The notes under the pieces were generated by a model that was not told where the DNA came from, made no database searches, and saw nothing but the letters and a program-made list of their open reading frames with translations. From Pseudomonas salomonii (GTDB lineage: Bacteria > Pseudomonadota > Gammaproteobacteria > Pseudomonadales > Pseudomonadaceae), in the NCBI RefSeq assembly GCF_900107155.1, contig NZ_FNOX01000014.1, forward strand, positions 163,332 through 227,331: DNA of 64,000 nucleotides. Reading direction: 5' to 3'. This document shows, in pieces, positions 50,287 to 59,602 of this stretch (the first letter of the stretch is position 1; every line of letters starts with the position of its first letter). A program made the translations under genes and the position numbers.

Positions 50287-51069
50287 ATGGAAAGTACTGC
50301 CGGCGACCAGCTGCGCCAACTGCGTCGCCACGCCAAGCTCAGCCAGCTGGACCTGGCCCTGATCACCGGCGTTTCGCAACGCCACCTCAGTTACATCGAA
50401 ACCGGTCGCGCCAAGCCGAGCCCGGGCATGCTGCACAACGTATTGACCGCGCTGGATGTGCCGCTTGAGCAATGCAATCGCGTGTTCCTCGCCGCCGGTT
50501 ACGCGCCACGCTACACCGCCACCCCGCTCGCCTCACCGGCCATGGCCGCGATTCGCGAAGCCGTCAGCCATGTGTTGCACGCCAACAACCCGGCCCCGGC
50601 GATTCTGCTGGACAGCCAGTGGCAAGTGCTGGCGGCGAATGCCAGTAGCGGCGTTCTGTTTCAACTGGTGGGGCTTGAACCGGATGCGGCAGACGGGCTG
50701 AACCTGCTGACCACGCTGCTGCAAACCGGCGGCTTGGGCGACCATCTGATCAACGCCGAAGAGATCCGCACGCTCGCCTGGCAACGCGCCAGCCGTGAGG
50801 CGCTGGGCAATCCCGAGTTGGCGGTTTTATTAGCGAGCCTGCCGACGCCCACCCACACCGAACCGCCCGAACACATGCCGCCCCTGGCGCTGACGCGCAT
50901 CCGCTCACCCCGGGGCGAACTGAGCTTTCTGTCGACCTTCACCACGTTCGGCATGCCCCAGGACATCACCCTCACCTCGCTGCGTATCGAGCATCTGATT
51001 CCGGCTGACGAGCCGACGTGGCAAGTGATGCGCGCCGCCTACGCGGAGCATGCCGCGCTGGTTTTGTGA
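50287..51069 (+). CDS. XRE regulator with MmyB-like ligand domain
   Basis: 260 residues. N-terminal helix-turn-helix (LRQLRRHAKLSQLDLALITGVSQRHLSYIETGRAKPSPGML, about 8-50) and a C-terminal MmyB/Mvim ligand-binding domain (ILLDSQWQVLAANASSGVLFQL, RIRSPRGELSFLSTFTTFG). Such regulators control neighbouring enzyme genes in response to small molecules, perhaps fatty acids. It lies 58 bp upstream of the amidase gene in the same direction. Confidence 0.85.
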   Translation: MESTAGDQLRQLRRHAKLSQLDLALITGVSQRHLSYIETGRAKPSPGMLHNVLTALDVPLEQCNRVFLAAGYAPRYTATPLASPAMAAIREAVSHVLHANNPAPAILLDSQWQVLAANASSGVLFQLVGLEPDAADGLNLLTTLLQTGGLGDHLINAEEIRTLAWQRASREALGNPELAVLLASLPTPTHTEPPEHMPPLALTRIRSPRGELSFLSTFTTFGMPQDITLTSLRIEHLIPADEPTWQVMRAAYAEHAALVL

Positions 51070-51127
51070 AATATCTGTCCGTAGACTGCCGCCATACCTC
51101 CCACTTGAAGGCGGCGAAAAAAACGTG

Positions 51128-52825
51128 ATGCAAGTTACCGAAGTCTCCATTGCCCAACTGCGCGCGGCGCTTGAAACCGGCCAGACCACTGCCGTTGAAC
51201 TGGTAAACGCCTACCTGGCGCGGATCGATGCCTATGACGGCCCGCAGACCGCCACCGCCTTGAACGCCGTGGTGGTGCGCAACCCCGAAGCCCTTAAAGA
51301 AGCCGAGGCGTCCGATGCGCGCCGGGCCAGGGGCGAAACGTTGGGGCCATTGGACGGCATTCCCTATACCGCCAAGGACAGCTACCTGGTCAAGGGCCTG
51401 ACGGCCGCATCCGGCAGCCCGGCCTTTGCCAAGCTGGTCGCGCAGCGCGACGCCTTCACCATCGAACGCCTGCGAGCGGGCGGCGCCATCTGCCTGGGCA
51501 AGACCAATATGCCGCCGATGGCCAATGGCGGGATGCAGCGGGGTGTGTATGGCCGTGCCGAAAGCCCTTACAACGCCGACTACCTGACTGCACCGTTTGC
51601 CTCCGGTTCGTCCAACGGCGCAGGCACTGCTACGGCGGCAAGCTTCGCCGCCTTTGGTGTAGCTGAAGAAACCTGGTCGAGCGGGCGCGGCCCGGCGTCC
51701 AACAACGGTTTATGCGCCTACACGCCGTCCCGTGGGGTGATTTCGGTACGCGGCAACTGGCCGCTCACGCCGACCATGGACGTGGTGGTGCCCTATGCAC
51801 GCACCATGGCCGACCTGCTGGAAGTGCTGGATGTGGTGGTCGCCGAAGATCCCGACACCCGTGGCGACCTGTGGCGCCTGCAACCCTGGGTGCCGATCCC
51901 GAGCGTGGCGTCGGTGCGCCCCGCGTCTTACGCCGACCTGGCTGTGGGCAGCGAAGCCCTCGCCGGTAAACGTTTCGGCGTGCCGCGCATGTACATCAAT
52001 GCCGACCCCGAGGCGGGCACCAGTGAAAAGCCCGGCATTGGCGGGCCGACCGGGCAGAAGATCAACACCCGCGCCAGCGTGATCGACCTGTGGGAGGACG
52101 CACGCCAGGCGCTGCAAGCCGCCGGTGCTGAAGTGATCGAGGTGGATTTCCCGCTGGTGTCCAATTGCGAAGGCGATCGCCCTGGCGCGCCAACCGTGTT
52201 TACCCGTGGCTTGGTTTCCAAGGAATTCCTGCACGACGAATTGTGGGAGCTGTCGGCCTGGGCTTTTGACGACTTCCTGCGCGCCAACAACGACCCGACG
52301 CTCAACCGCCTGGCGGATGTCGACGGGCCGAAGATTTTCCCGCACGACCCGGGCACCCTGCCCAACCGTGAAGATGACCTGGCCGCCGGCATGGACGAAT
52401 ACGTGCGCATGGCCCAGCGCGGCATCACGCCGTGGAACGCGATCAGCACAGTGCCGGACGGCCTGCGCGGCCTGGAGCAAACCCGGCGCATCGACCTGGA
52501 AGACTGGATGGACAGGCTTGGGCTCGATGCGGTGCTGTTCCCGACCGTGGCCGATGTAGGCCCGGCGGATGCCGACGTGAATGAAGCCAGTGCCGACATC
52601 GCCTGGAGCAATGGCGTGTGGGTCGCCAATGGCAACCTCGCCATCCGCCACCTCGGCGTGCCCACCGTCACCGTGCCGATGGGCGTGATGGCCGACATCG
52701 GCATGCCCGTCGGCCTGACCTTTGCCGGCCGGGCGTACGATGATTCGGCGCTGCTGAGCTTCGCCAGCGCGTATGAGGCCACCGGCAGCAAACGCCTGAT
52801 TCCGCCACGCACACCGCCGCTGTAA
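51128..52825 (+). CDS. Amidase signature family enzyme
   Basis: 565 residues. Ser-cisSer-Lys triad by family alignment: K83 in PYTAKDSYLVKG, the S161-S162 GSSNGAGTA loop, and S185 in EETWSSGRGPASN. The loop GSSNG and the segment ETWSSGRGP differ from the usual GSSGGS and DTGGSIR, so this is a divergent branch. Substrate unknown. It probably depends on the XRE regulator just upstream. Confidence 0.83.
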   Translation: MQVTEVSIAQLRAALETGQTTAVELVNAYLARIDAYDGPQTATALNAVVVRNPEALKEAEASDARRARGETLGPLDGIPYTAKDSYLVKGLTAASGSPAFAKLVAQRDAFTIERLRAGGAICLGKTNMPPMANGGMQRGVYGRAESPYNADYLTAPFASGSSNGAGTATAASFAAFGVAEETWSSGRGPASNNGLCAYTPSRGVISVRGNWPLTPTMDVVVPYARTMADLLEVLDVVVAEDPDTRGDLWRLQPWVPIPSVASVRPASYADLAVGSEALAGKRFGVPRMYINADPEAGTSEKPGIGGPTGQKINTRASVIDLWEDARQALQAAGAEVIEVDFPLVSNCEGDRPGAPTVFTRGLVSKEFLHDELWELSAWAFDDFLRANNDPTLNRLADVDGPKIFPHDPGTLPNREDDLAAGMDEYVRMAQRGITPWNAISTVPDGLRGLEQTRRIDLEDWMDRLGLDAVLFPTVADVGPADADVNEASADIAWSNGVWVANGNLAIRHLGVPTVTVPMGVMADIGMPVGLTFAGRAYDDSALLSFASAYEATGSKRLIPPRTPPL

Positions 52826-52829
52826 ACAT

Positions 52830-52842
52830 TGTGGGAGCTGTA
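52830..52842. repeat. Orphan REP half-element
   Basis: TTGTGGGAGCTG without an inverse arm, just after the amidase stop and before the REPIN at 52891. Confidence 0.5.
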
Positions 52843-52890
52843 TTTCACATCAACCCATGCAGAGCCACAACGGCCTGAACGAGGTCAACC

Positions 52891-52980
52891 TGTGGGAGCG
52901 GGCTTGCTCGCGAAAGCGTCGGGTCAGGCGATGCATCAGGTGACTGATACACCCTCTTGGCGAGCAAGCCCGCTCCCACA
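52891..52980. repeat. REPIN
   Basis: TGTGGGAGCGGGCTTGCTCG… with inverse …GCGAGCAAGCCCGCTCCCACA; the same variant as at 19795. Confidence 0.9.
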
Positions 52981-53030
52981 GTTTGACTGTATTTCAAGTC
53001 GGGCGATGTGAGTGCTGGCTGTGCTTCAGA

Positions 53031-53768
53031 TCAGGCCATGTAGGGCACGGCGATCAGCAGGACGGCGGTGCCGTGGGCCAGTGCTGCGGGCAGTACGCCG
53101 TAACGCATGCGCACCAGCGCGCAGGCCAACCCTTCAAGCAGGGTGAACAGCAACACCGGCCAGCCCAGTTGGGTAACGCTTAAGGCCAGGAACGCGTGGC
53201 AGGCTGCAAAGGCCACGCCGCTGATCAATGCCGCGCGCAATGGCGAAACCTGTTGCTCCAGATAACCCTGCAAAAAACCGCGAAACAGCACTTCCTCCAA
53301 CGCATTGGCGCCATAGGCCAATACCACCATGCCCGGCAGCCACACCCAGTAGCCGTGGAGCTGGCTTGCATCAATGCCTTGATAAACCCGCAACGGCACG
53401 CCGATCAAACAGCCGACGACGATGCCTGCCGCCATGCCAGCCCACGGGTTGCCAAGGGTCCAACGCATCAACCGCCACAACTCCGGTGCCAGGCGTGAAA
53501 GCAGCATGATCAGCAGCACCGACAGCCCGCCGAGCACCGCCAGCACGAAGGCATTGCCACTGAACGCAATCTGCGCATCGCGGCTCACCGCCCACATGCC
53601 CAGCGGCGTCATCACGTCGCGCATCAGCACAAACGCCGCCAGCAGGATCAGGATGCGCATCGCCACCTGCGTCCTTGGCGTCAACGCGAACCACGCGCCA
53701 AACAGCAGCAGCCCCGGCGCCAAGTGCAGGCCGTAGTCGATCAGTACCTCGAGCCCTTGGGTGATCAT
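53031..53768 (-). CDS. CPBP family intramembrane protease
   Basis: 245 residues, about seven hydrophobic segments. ANALEEVLFRGFLQGYLEQ (EExxxR motif), the FAACHAFLA histidine and a later H in LAHGTAVL are the signature of the CPBP/RCE1 family. Role in Pseudomonas unknown. Start at MITQGL (53768); the TTG at 53789 overlaps RidA. It follows ridA by 7 bp in the same operon. Confidence 0.85.
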   Translation of the reverse strand: MITQGLEVLIDYGLHLAPGLLLFGAWFALTPRTQVAMRILILLAAFVLMRDVMTPLGMWAVSRDAQIAFSGNAFVLAVLGGLSVLLIMLLSRLAPELWRLMRWTLGNPWAGMAAGIVVGCLIGVPLRVYQGIDASQLHGYWVWLPGMVVLAYGANALEEVLFRGFLQGYLEQQVSPLRAALISGVAFAACHAFLALSVTQLGWPVLLFTLLEGLACALVRMRYGVLPAALAHGTAVLLIAVPYMA

Positions 53769-53775
53769 CGCCGGT

Positions 53776-54246
53776 TCAATCGTGTGCAACAGCGATCATG
53801 TCGATCTCGACGGCCGCCGATTTGGGCAACTGCACCACCCCCACCGACGTGCGCGTGTGCACACCGGCAGCCCCGAGGATTTCGTGGAACAGGTCCGACG
53901 CGGCGTTGGCCACTTCACTCTGCTGATCAAAGTCTTCGGCGCTGCGTACATACACGGTGATACGCGCGAGGGTCTTGACCTGATCCAGCGAACCCAGCGC
54001 CTGCTTGAGCAACCCCAGGCAACGCAACGCGCTGATACTGGCAGCGATTTGCGCCTGGGCCAGGGTCAGGCTTTCACCAACCTTGCCCGGCAACATAAGG
54101 GTGTCACCGACACGCGGAATCTGGCCGCTGATGTACAGGTGGTTGCCATCGCGCACCAACGGCGTGTAGTTGCCACCGACTTTGAATTCTTCCAACCGGT
54201 AGCCGATGCGCTCTTGAGCAGCCTGGTATTTTTCGTCGCGGGTCAT
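53776..54246 (-). CDS. RidA/YjgF family protein
   Basis: 156 residues: GNHLYISGQIPR, AQAQIAASISALRCL, ITVYVRSAEDFDQQSEVANAASDLFHEILG and RTSVGVVQLPKSAAVEIDMIAVA. The conserved Arg (RTSVGVxxLP) of imine-deaminating RidA is present. Likely hydrolyses reactive enamines/imines. Start at MTRDEK, overlapping the DUF6434 stop (ATGA). Confidence 0.88.
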   Translation of the reverse strand: MTRDEKYQAAQERIGYRLEEFKVGGNYTPLVRDGNHLYISGQIPRVGDTLMLPGKVGESLTLAQAQIAASISALRCLGLLKQALGSLDQVKTLARITVYVRSAEDFDQQSEVANAASDLFHEILGAAGVHTRTSVGVVQLPKSAAVEIDMIAVAHD

Positions 54247-54461
54247 GGGCGTGTGTCCTCGTTGCGGCGTTGCCACTCATCCACCACATCGCCCAGGGTT
54301 TTGGGCAAGTCGTTGCGGATCCAGGCCATGAACGGCCGGTCGAACTTGAACGTCGGGCCACAGTGTTCAAGCATGAAACGGCGAACGTTCTGGGTATTTT
54401 TGTAGTGAGGGGTCACGGGAGTGGCGCGGGTGATGACGTCGCTGTGCCAGTCAAAATCCAT
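54243..54461 (-). CDS. DUF6434 domain protein
   Basis: 72 residues: FDWHSDVITRATPVTPHYKNTQNVRRFM, the core motif of DUF6434 (a small DNA-associated-looking domain, unproven). It forms a three-gene minus-strand unit with ridA and the CPBP gene. GAGAG precedes the ATG. Confidence 0.7.
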   Translation of the reverse strand: MDFDWHSDVITRATPVTPHYKNTQNVRRFMLEHCGPTFKFDRPFMAWIRNDLPKTLGDVVDEWQRRNEDTRP

Positions 54462-54719
54462 GTTGTCTCTCGGGAGGTTTGTTAGTTGCGCAGTAGCATA
54501 GCGATCGGCTTGTCGGGCTGGAAGCGACAAGGTGTGCCGCCCGCACTTATTTGATGTGTTGAGACGTCGTACAAGAGCCCGAGTTGTTTATAACGCCATC
54601 AAGGCTAATCTTTTCGAGATATTTCAAAATTTCACTTTCTTTCCCGCTCGAAAATATTGCATGGTTGTATGATAACTTAACTTGTCGTGTTCACCCCCAA
54701 CAACAATAAGGAAACACCC

Positions 54720-55151
54720 ATGCCAAACGTCAAAGTGCTGATCGGTTTTCTGTGCCTGTTCACCGGCTACGTCGCAGCTGCGCCTGCTCCCGCCGAAAAG
54801 GATGTGGCCCAAGCGGTCGACCAACTGACCCAAGCCATGCTGCACCTGGACCTCAAGGCGCTGCACGCCCTGACTTCCGACAAGCTCACTTATGGCCACT
54901 CCAGCGGCAAGGTGCAGAACAAGGCGCAATTTATCGCTGACCTGGAAACCCACACCAGCGCGTTCAAAACCCTCGAAATGCAAAACCAGACCATCACCCT
55001 GGACGGCGACACTGCGCTGGTGCGTAACCACTTTCACGCCCTGGCCGTGAACAGCGGCGTCGAAGTGCCGACCGATATCGACAACTTCCAGGTCTGGCAG
55101 AAGCAAAAAGGCCATTGGCTGCTGATCGGGCGTCAGGCGTACAAATACTGA
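54720..55151 (+). CDS. Exported NTF2-like (DUF4440) protein
   Basis: 143 residues. Signal peptide (MPNVKVLIGFLCLFTGYVAAA), then an NTF2/DUF4440-type domain: DQLTQAMLHLDLKALHALTSDKLTYGHSSGKVQNKAQF, ALVRNHFHALAV, FQVWQKQKGHWLLIGRQAYK. Likely periplasmic; function unknown. AAGGAA precedes the ATG. The 258-bp gap to DUF6434 is AT-rich near 54660-54690 and has no gene. Confidence 0.8.
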   Translation: MPNVKVLIGFLCLFTGYVAAAPAPAEKDVAQAVDQLTQAMLHLDLKALHALTSDKLTYGHSSGKVQNKAQFIADLETHTSAFKTLEMQNQTITLDGDTALVRNHFHALAVNSGVEVPTDIDNFQVWQKQKGHWLLIGRQAYKY

Positions 55152-55167
55152 CGCCAAGCGGTGCGGC

Positions 55168-56508
55168 TCACCACTGCACCGCTTCCCGGACCTTCAGCAG
55201 CGCCTCACCCAGCGCGGCCATGCTCACCGAACCCAGTGCCAGGCGCAGCGCGTGCGGCACCGTGGCTGAAACCGCGAACGGCTCGGCGGTGGACACGGAA
55301 ATCGCCTCGCGCTGTAAGGCCATGGCCACCTGATCGGCTCGCGCCTCGTCCCCCAGCGGCAACCACAAAAAATACGAAGACGGGTGGCTGATGTAAGGCA
55401 CGTCTTTGAGCACCTGCGCAGCCAAGGCTTGGCGTGCCCGTGCATCCTGGCGCTTTTGTGCTTCGAGTTTCGCGACAGTGCCGTCCTCGATCCAGCCCAC
55501 CGCAATTGCGCTCATTACACCGGGCACGTTCCAGGTGGTGGCCATGATCGTGCGCTCCAGCTTTTTTACCCAGGCTGGCGGCGCGGCGATAAACCCGACG
55601 CGCAACCCCGTAGCGACGCTTTTGGAAAGCCCGCCCACGTACACCGTGCACTCAGGCGCCAACGTGGCCAGCGGTGGTGGCGCGTCTTCGGCCAAAAACG
55701 CGTAGGCCGCGTCCTCAATCAGCATCAGATGGTGCTCACGCGCGATGGCGATCAGTTGCTCGCGTTGCCCAAGGCTCATCACCCACCCCAACGGGTTATG
55801 CAGGGTTGGAATGCTGTACACCGCACGCACCGGGCGCTTGCGGCACAGCGCGTGCAGAAACGCCAGATCCGGGCCGCTGGCGGTGGCCGGAATGGCGACG
55901 ATTTCCAGGTGCAGGGTTTCGGCCAGCACCTTGAAGCCTGAATAGGTCAGCGCATCCACGGCAATTACATCCCCAGGCTTGAGCAACGCCATCATCGTCA
56001 CCGCCAGGCCGTGCTGGGCGCCGCTGACCATCAGCACCTGCTCCGCCTCAACCGTCAGGCCTCGGTTCAATAGATGCCGTGCCACGGCAGCGCGCTCGTG
56101 CAACCGGCCGGCATGGGGCTGGTAACGCAACAGCGCTTCCAGGTCGCCCGACAGTGCCAATTGGCGCAGAGCGGTGCGCAGCAGGTCTGCCTGACCGGGC
56201 AGCGAGGGGTAATTGAAGTTCAGGTCGAGCATGCCGGTGGCCACATTCATCTGCCCACTGCCCTGCCCCGGCGGCAACGCGATTTCCCGCACAAAGGTGC
56301 CGCGCCCGGTTTCGCCGCTGACCAGGCCCATGGCTTCAAGCTCGGTGTACACCCGGCTCGCGGTGACTAACGCCAGGCCATGTGCAGCGGCCAATTGCCG
56401 GTGCGTGGGCAGGCGTGTACCGGGCGCCAGTGCGCCGCTGCGGATGTCTTCGGCAAAGGTGTCGACCAGCGACTTGTAGCGGGCGCGCGGCATAGGCGGT
56501 GTATCCAT
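55168..56508 (-). CDS. MocR/PdxR-type GntR-aminotransferase fusion regulator
   Basis: 446 residues. N-terminal winged helix of the GntR family (LAPGTRLPTHRQLAAAHGLALVTASRVYTELEAMGL) and a fold-type I aminotransferase domain (PTLHNPLGWVMSL, DAAYAFLAED, PLP Lys in YVGGLSKSVATGLRVG). Acts as a PLP-binding regulator. Divergent from the EamA transporter over a 73-bp gap with a GACAA/TTGTC dyad, so it likely controls it. Confidence 0.9.
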   Translation of the reverse strand: MDTPPMPRARYKSLVDTFAEDIRSGALAPGTRLPTHRQLAAAHGLALVTASRVYTELEAMGLVSGETGRGTFVREIALPPGQGSGQMNVATGMLDLNFNYPSLPGQADLLRTALRQLALSGDLEALLRYQPHAGRLHERAAVARHLLNRGLTVEAEQVLMVSGAQHGLAVTMMALLKPGDVIAVDALTYSGFKVLAETLHLEIVAIPATASGPDLAFLHALCRKRPVRAVYSIPTLHNPLGWVMSLGQREQLIAIAREHHLMLIEDAAYAFLAEDAPPPLATLAPECTVYVGGLSKSVATGLRVGFIAAPPAWVKKLERTIMATTWNVPGVMSAIAVGWIEDGTVAKLEAQKRQDARARQALAAQVLKDVPYISHPSSYFLWLPLGDEARADQVAMALQREAISVSTAEPFAVSATVPHALRLALGSVSMAALGEALLKVREAVQW

Positions 56509-56526
56509 GACAATTTTTTGATTGTC
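56509..56526. promoter_or_regulatory. Dyad in the MocR/EamA divergent gap
   Basis: GACAA, 8 bp of mostly T, TTGTC: a short inverted repeat directly adjoining the mocR start codon and upstream of the EamA gene; a plausible operator. Confidence 0.45.
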
Positions 56527-56581
56527 TTAATCCTGGCCCCTAGGATGGTGTTTACGCAACCACCTAGTTCGAGCCCTCACC

Positions 56582-57472
56582 ATGGAACGCACCTCAAGCC
56601 TCACTGCGCCGCACAACATCACCCAAGGCTGGATCAACGGGTTTATCGGCGTGGTGATCTTCAGCGGTTCACTGCCAGCCACGCGCCTGGCGGTGATGGA
56701 GTTCAACCCGGTGTTTCTGACCATGATCCGCGCCGCCATTGCCGCCGTGCTCGGCGTGCTGTTGTTGTGGCTGTTCAGGGAAAAACGCCCTGCACGCCAT
56801 CAATGGGGGCCGCTGGTGATCGTCGCCCTGGGTGTGGTGATCGGTTTTCCACTGCTCACGGCACTCGCGCTGCAATACGTGACGTCCGCGCACTCCATCG
56901 TCTTCATCGGCCTGCTGCCGCTGGCCACCGCAGTGTTTGGTGTACTGCGTGGCGGCGAGCGCCCGCGCCCGGTGTTCTGGCTGTTTTCGATCCTTGGCAG
57001 CCTGCTGGTGATGGGCTACGCCGTTGCCCAAGGCTTGAGCGGCGCGCCGGCCGGTGACCTGCTGATGCTGTTGGCCGTATTGGTGTGCGGCCTGGGATAC
57101 GCCGAAGGCGCCACGTTGTCGCGCAGCCTGGGCGGCTGGCAAGTAATCTGCTGGGCGCTGGTGGTGTCGTTGCCGGTGGTGGCGCCGTTGAGCGTGATGC
57201 TGGCGCCGGCCACCCTCTCGGGCATCAGCCTGCCGGCGTGGCTGAGCCTGGGCTATGTGTCGTTGTTCAGCATGCTGATCGGCTTTGTGTTCTGGTATCG
57301 CGGCCTGGCCCAGGGTGGCATCGCTGCGGTCGGCGAGTTGCAGTTGCTGCAACCGTTTTTCGGCCTGGCCCTGGCGGCGGGCCTGCTGCATGAGCAAGTC
57401 AGCCTGGGCATGCTGCTGGTGACGGTTGCGGTGATCGGCTGCGTGGCCGGGGCCAAGCAGTTTGCCCGTTAG
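56582..57472 (+). CDS. EamA/DMT transporter
   Basis: 296 residues with ten hydrophobic segments and the two EamA repeats (SLPATRLAVMEFNPVFLTMIRA; LLMLLAVLVCGLGYAEGATLSRSLGG; FFGLALAAGLLHEQV). Exports a small metabolite, probably under MocR control. Its last bases overlap the YceI stop of the minus strand by four bases. Confidence 0.87.
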   Translation: MERTSSLTAPHNITQGWINGFIGVVIFSGSLPATRLAVMEFNPVFLTMIRAAIAAVLGVLLLWLFREKRPARHQWGPLVIVALGVVIGFPLLTALALQYVTSAHSIVFIGLLPLATAVFGVLRGGERPRPVFWLFSILGSLLVMGYAVAQGLSGAPAGDLLMLLAVLVCGLGYAEGATLSRSLGGWQVICWALVVSLPVVAPLSVMLAPATLSGISLPAWLSLGYVSLFSMLIGFVFWYRGLAQGGIAAVGELQLLQPFFGLALAAGLLHEQVSLGMLLVTVAVIGCVAGAKQFAR

Positions 57473-58038
57473 CGCTGCGGCGCAACCATCTTGAATTTGA
57501 TGTTGATGTCATTGGACACCACGCTGTTGCCCGCCCATTCACCCTCACCAATCTTGAAGTCGCTGCGCTTGAGGATGAACGCGCCGTCAAACACGCCGAT
57601 GCCACTTTGCTCCTTGAGCTGCACATCAATATCCACCGGACGCGTGATGCCCCTGATCGTCAGGTTGCCGCTGATTTTGTAGCGATTATCGCCCAGCGCC
57701 GTGGCGCCATTGGACTCATACACGCCCACAGGATAGGCCGCGGTGTCGAACCACGCCGGTTCCTGCAATTGGGTATTGGCGTCCTGGCTGCCGGCGTCGA
57801 TGCTCGCCAGTTGGATCTTGAGCAACGCATGGGCCGCCTCGGGCTTTTGCGTGTCAAAGGTCAGGGTGCCTTCAAAGTCGCTGAAAGTGCCATACACCCG
57901 CTGCCCGAATTGCTGGAAGGTAAAACTGATCTGGCTGGCGGTGCGGTTGACGTCTTTGTATTCCACCGCCTGCGCGTTGCCGAGAAACACACCAAGGAGC
58001 ACCGCCAGGCTTACACACGGGGGCATTCGACGCTTCAT
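57469..58038 (-). CDS. YceI-family periplasmic protein
   Basis: 189 residues. Signal peptide (MKRRMPPCVSLAVLLGVFLGNAQA), then the lipocalin-like YceI barrel: SQISFTFQQFGQRVYGTFSDFEG, FDTAAYP and GNLTIRGITRPVDIDVQL. YceI proteins bind polyisoprenoids or amphiphiles in the periplasm. Start at the ATG with GGAGTG upstream. Confidence 0.88.
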   Translation of the reverse strand: MKRRMPPCVSLAVLLGVFLGNAQAVEYKDVNRTASQISFTFQQFGQRVYGTFSDFEGTLTFDTQKPEAAHALLKIQLASIDAGSQDANTQLQEPAWFDTAAYPVGVYESNGATALGDNRYKISGNLTIRGITRPVDIDVQLKEQSGIGVFDGAFILKRSDFKIGEGEWAGNSVVSNDINIKFKMVAPQR

Positions 58039-58162
58039 GCAACACTCCGCAAGACAAATGAACAGATGTGCTGAGCTAACACGCCATGCCATGGTTTTAT
58101 TCCCTTTCGCAGCGTGCCCTGCTAAACAGAGTAGTCGCCAAAACAAACAATAAGGACTTTGC

Positions 58163-58657
58163 ATGCACACCCCTTCCCTGCAGGACATCACCGCGCCCGA
58201 CGGCATCTGCTACGGCTGCGGCGGCAGCAACCCCCATGGCCTGCACATCAAAAGCCGTTGGGATGCCGATGGTATCCATGTGATCGCCGAGCACCTGCCT
58301 GAAGCTCAATACAGCGGCTGGCCGGACCTGGTCTACGGCGGCCTGATCGCCATGCTGGTCGACTGCCACTCCAACTGGACGGCCATGGCCTACCACTACC
58401 GTAATGAGCAGCGCGAGCCCGGCAGCCTGCCGCGCATCGACTGCGTGACCGGTAACCTGGGGATCAAATTCATCAAGCCCACGCCCATGGGCGTCACGCT
58501 GACCCTGCGCGCGCGTGTTGAAGGCGACGTGGGGCGTAAAAGCCGCGTGGTCTGCGAGGTGTATGCCGGTGACGTGCTCACCGCCCTCGGCGACTCGGTG
58601 TTCGTGCGCGTCGATACCCGGCAACTGTCGGATTCCGCCCATGGCCGCGAACGTTGA
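58163..58657 (+). CDS. PaaI-type hotdog thioesterase
   Basis: 164 residues. Hotdog-fold core: CYGCGGSNPHGLHIKSRWDADG (CxxCG Zn-like motif near residue 17), LVYGGLIAMLVDCHSNWTAMA and the IKFIKPTPMGVTLTLRARV strand. Probably hydrolyses an acyl-CoA. Weak ribosome site (AATAAGGAC). Confidence 0.83.
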   Translation: MHTPSLQDITAPDGICYGCGGSNPHGLHIKSRWDADGIHVIAEHLPEAQYSGWPDLVYGGLIAMLVDCHSNWTAMAYHYRNEQREPGSLPRIDCVTGNLGIKFIKPTPMGVTLTLRARVEGDVGRKSRVVCEVYAGDVLTALGDSVFVRVDTRQLSDSAHGRER

Positions 58658-58701
58658 TCCTGGTCTACAGTGATCACCACCGCTAATCGAGGACTGCTCC
58701 G

Positions 58702-59589
58702 ATGACTCGTCTCACCGCGAAAGACTTCGCCCCCGAACTGCTGGAACTCTACGACGGCTACGCCCACGGCAAGCTCAACCGCCGCGAATTCCTCGACCGC
58801 GCCGCGCTGTTCACCTTCGGCGGCCTCACTGCTTCTGCCCTGCTGGCAGCCCTGAGCCCCAACTACGCGCTGGCCGAACAGGTCAAATTCACCGACCCGG
58901 ACATCGTCGCCGACTACATCACCTACCCCTCGCCCAAAGGCAACGGCACCGTGCGCGGCTACCTCGTACGCCCGGCCAAGGCCAGCGGCAAACTGCCCGC
59001 CGTGGTGGTGGTGCACGAAAACCGTGGCCTTAACCCCTACATCGAAGACGTCGCCCGCCGCCTGGCCAAAGCCGGCTTCATCGCCCTGGCACCCGACGGC
59101 CTCACCTCCGTGGGCGGCTACCCCGGCAACGATGAAAAAGGCGTGGAACTGCAACAAAAAGTCGACCCCACCAAACTCATGAACGACTTCTTCGCCGCCA
59201 TCGAATGGTTGATGCACCACGACAGCAGCACCGGCAAAGTCGGGATTACCGGCTTCTGCTATGGCGGCGGCGTGACCAATGCGGCGGCGGTGGCGTATCC
59301 GGAACTGGGCGCAGCGGTGTCGTTCTACGGCAGGCAGCCGGATGCGAAGGATGTGCCACGTATCAAGGCGCCGATCATGCTGCACTATGGCGAGCTGGAC
59401 ACGCGCATCAACGAAGGTTGGCCGGTGTACGAGAAAGCCTTGAAAGCGGCGGGCACGACCTATGAGGCGTATATCTACAAAGGCGCCAACCATGGGTTTC
59501 ATAATGATTCAACGCCACGGTATGACGAAGTGGCGGCAAATCTGGCGTGGGAAAGAACCCTCGGCTGGTTCCACAAATACCTGGCCTGA
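58702..59589 (+). CDS. Tat-exported dienelactone hydrolase-like enzyme
   Basis: 295 residues. N-terminal twin-arginine signal NRREFLDRAALF plus a hydrophobic stretch ending NYALA (about 26-58). Then the DLH alpha/beta hydrolase: VVVHENRGLNP, GITGFCYGGG (nucleophile Cys186), YGELDTRIN (D233) and GANHGFHND (H264), a Cys-Asp-His triad. Similar to E. coli YghX. Periplasmic; substrate unknown. It lies 44 bp after the thioesterase in the same direction. Confidence 0.87.
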   Translation: MTRLTAKDFAPELLELYDGYAHGKLNRREFLDRAALFTFGGLTASALLAALSPNYALAEQVKFTDPDIVADYITYPSPKGNGTVRGYLVRPAKASGKLPAVVVVHENRGLNPYIEDVARRLAKAGFIALAPDGLTSVGGYPGNDEKGVELQQKVDPTKLMNDFFAAIEWLMHHDSSTGKVGITGFCYGGGVTNAAAVAYPELGAAVSFYGRQPDAKDVPRIKAPIMLHYGELDTRINEGWPVYEKALKAAGTTYEAYIYKGANHGFHNDSTPRYDEVAANLAWERTLGWFHKYLA

Positions 59590-59602
59590 CCACGATCCGA
59601 AC

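Noticed and set aside
53724..54405. 214-codon plus-strand frame over ridA
   Set aside because: Antisense to a clear RidA gene; no start signal.
58396..59502. 368-codon minus-strand frame across the thioesterase and DLH genes
   Set aside because: Shadow frame; crosses two well-supported plus-strand genes.
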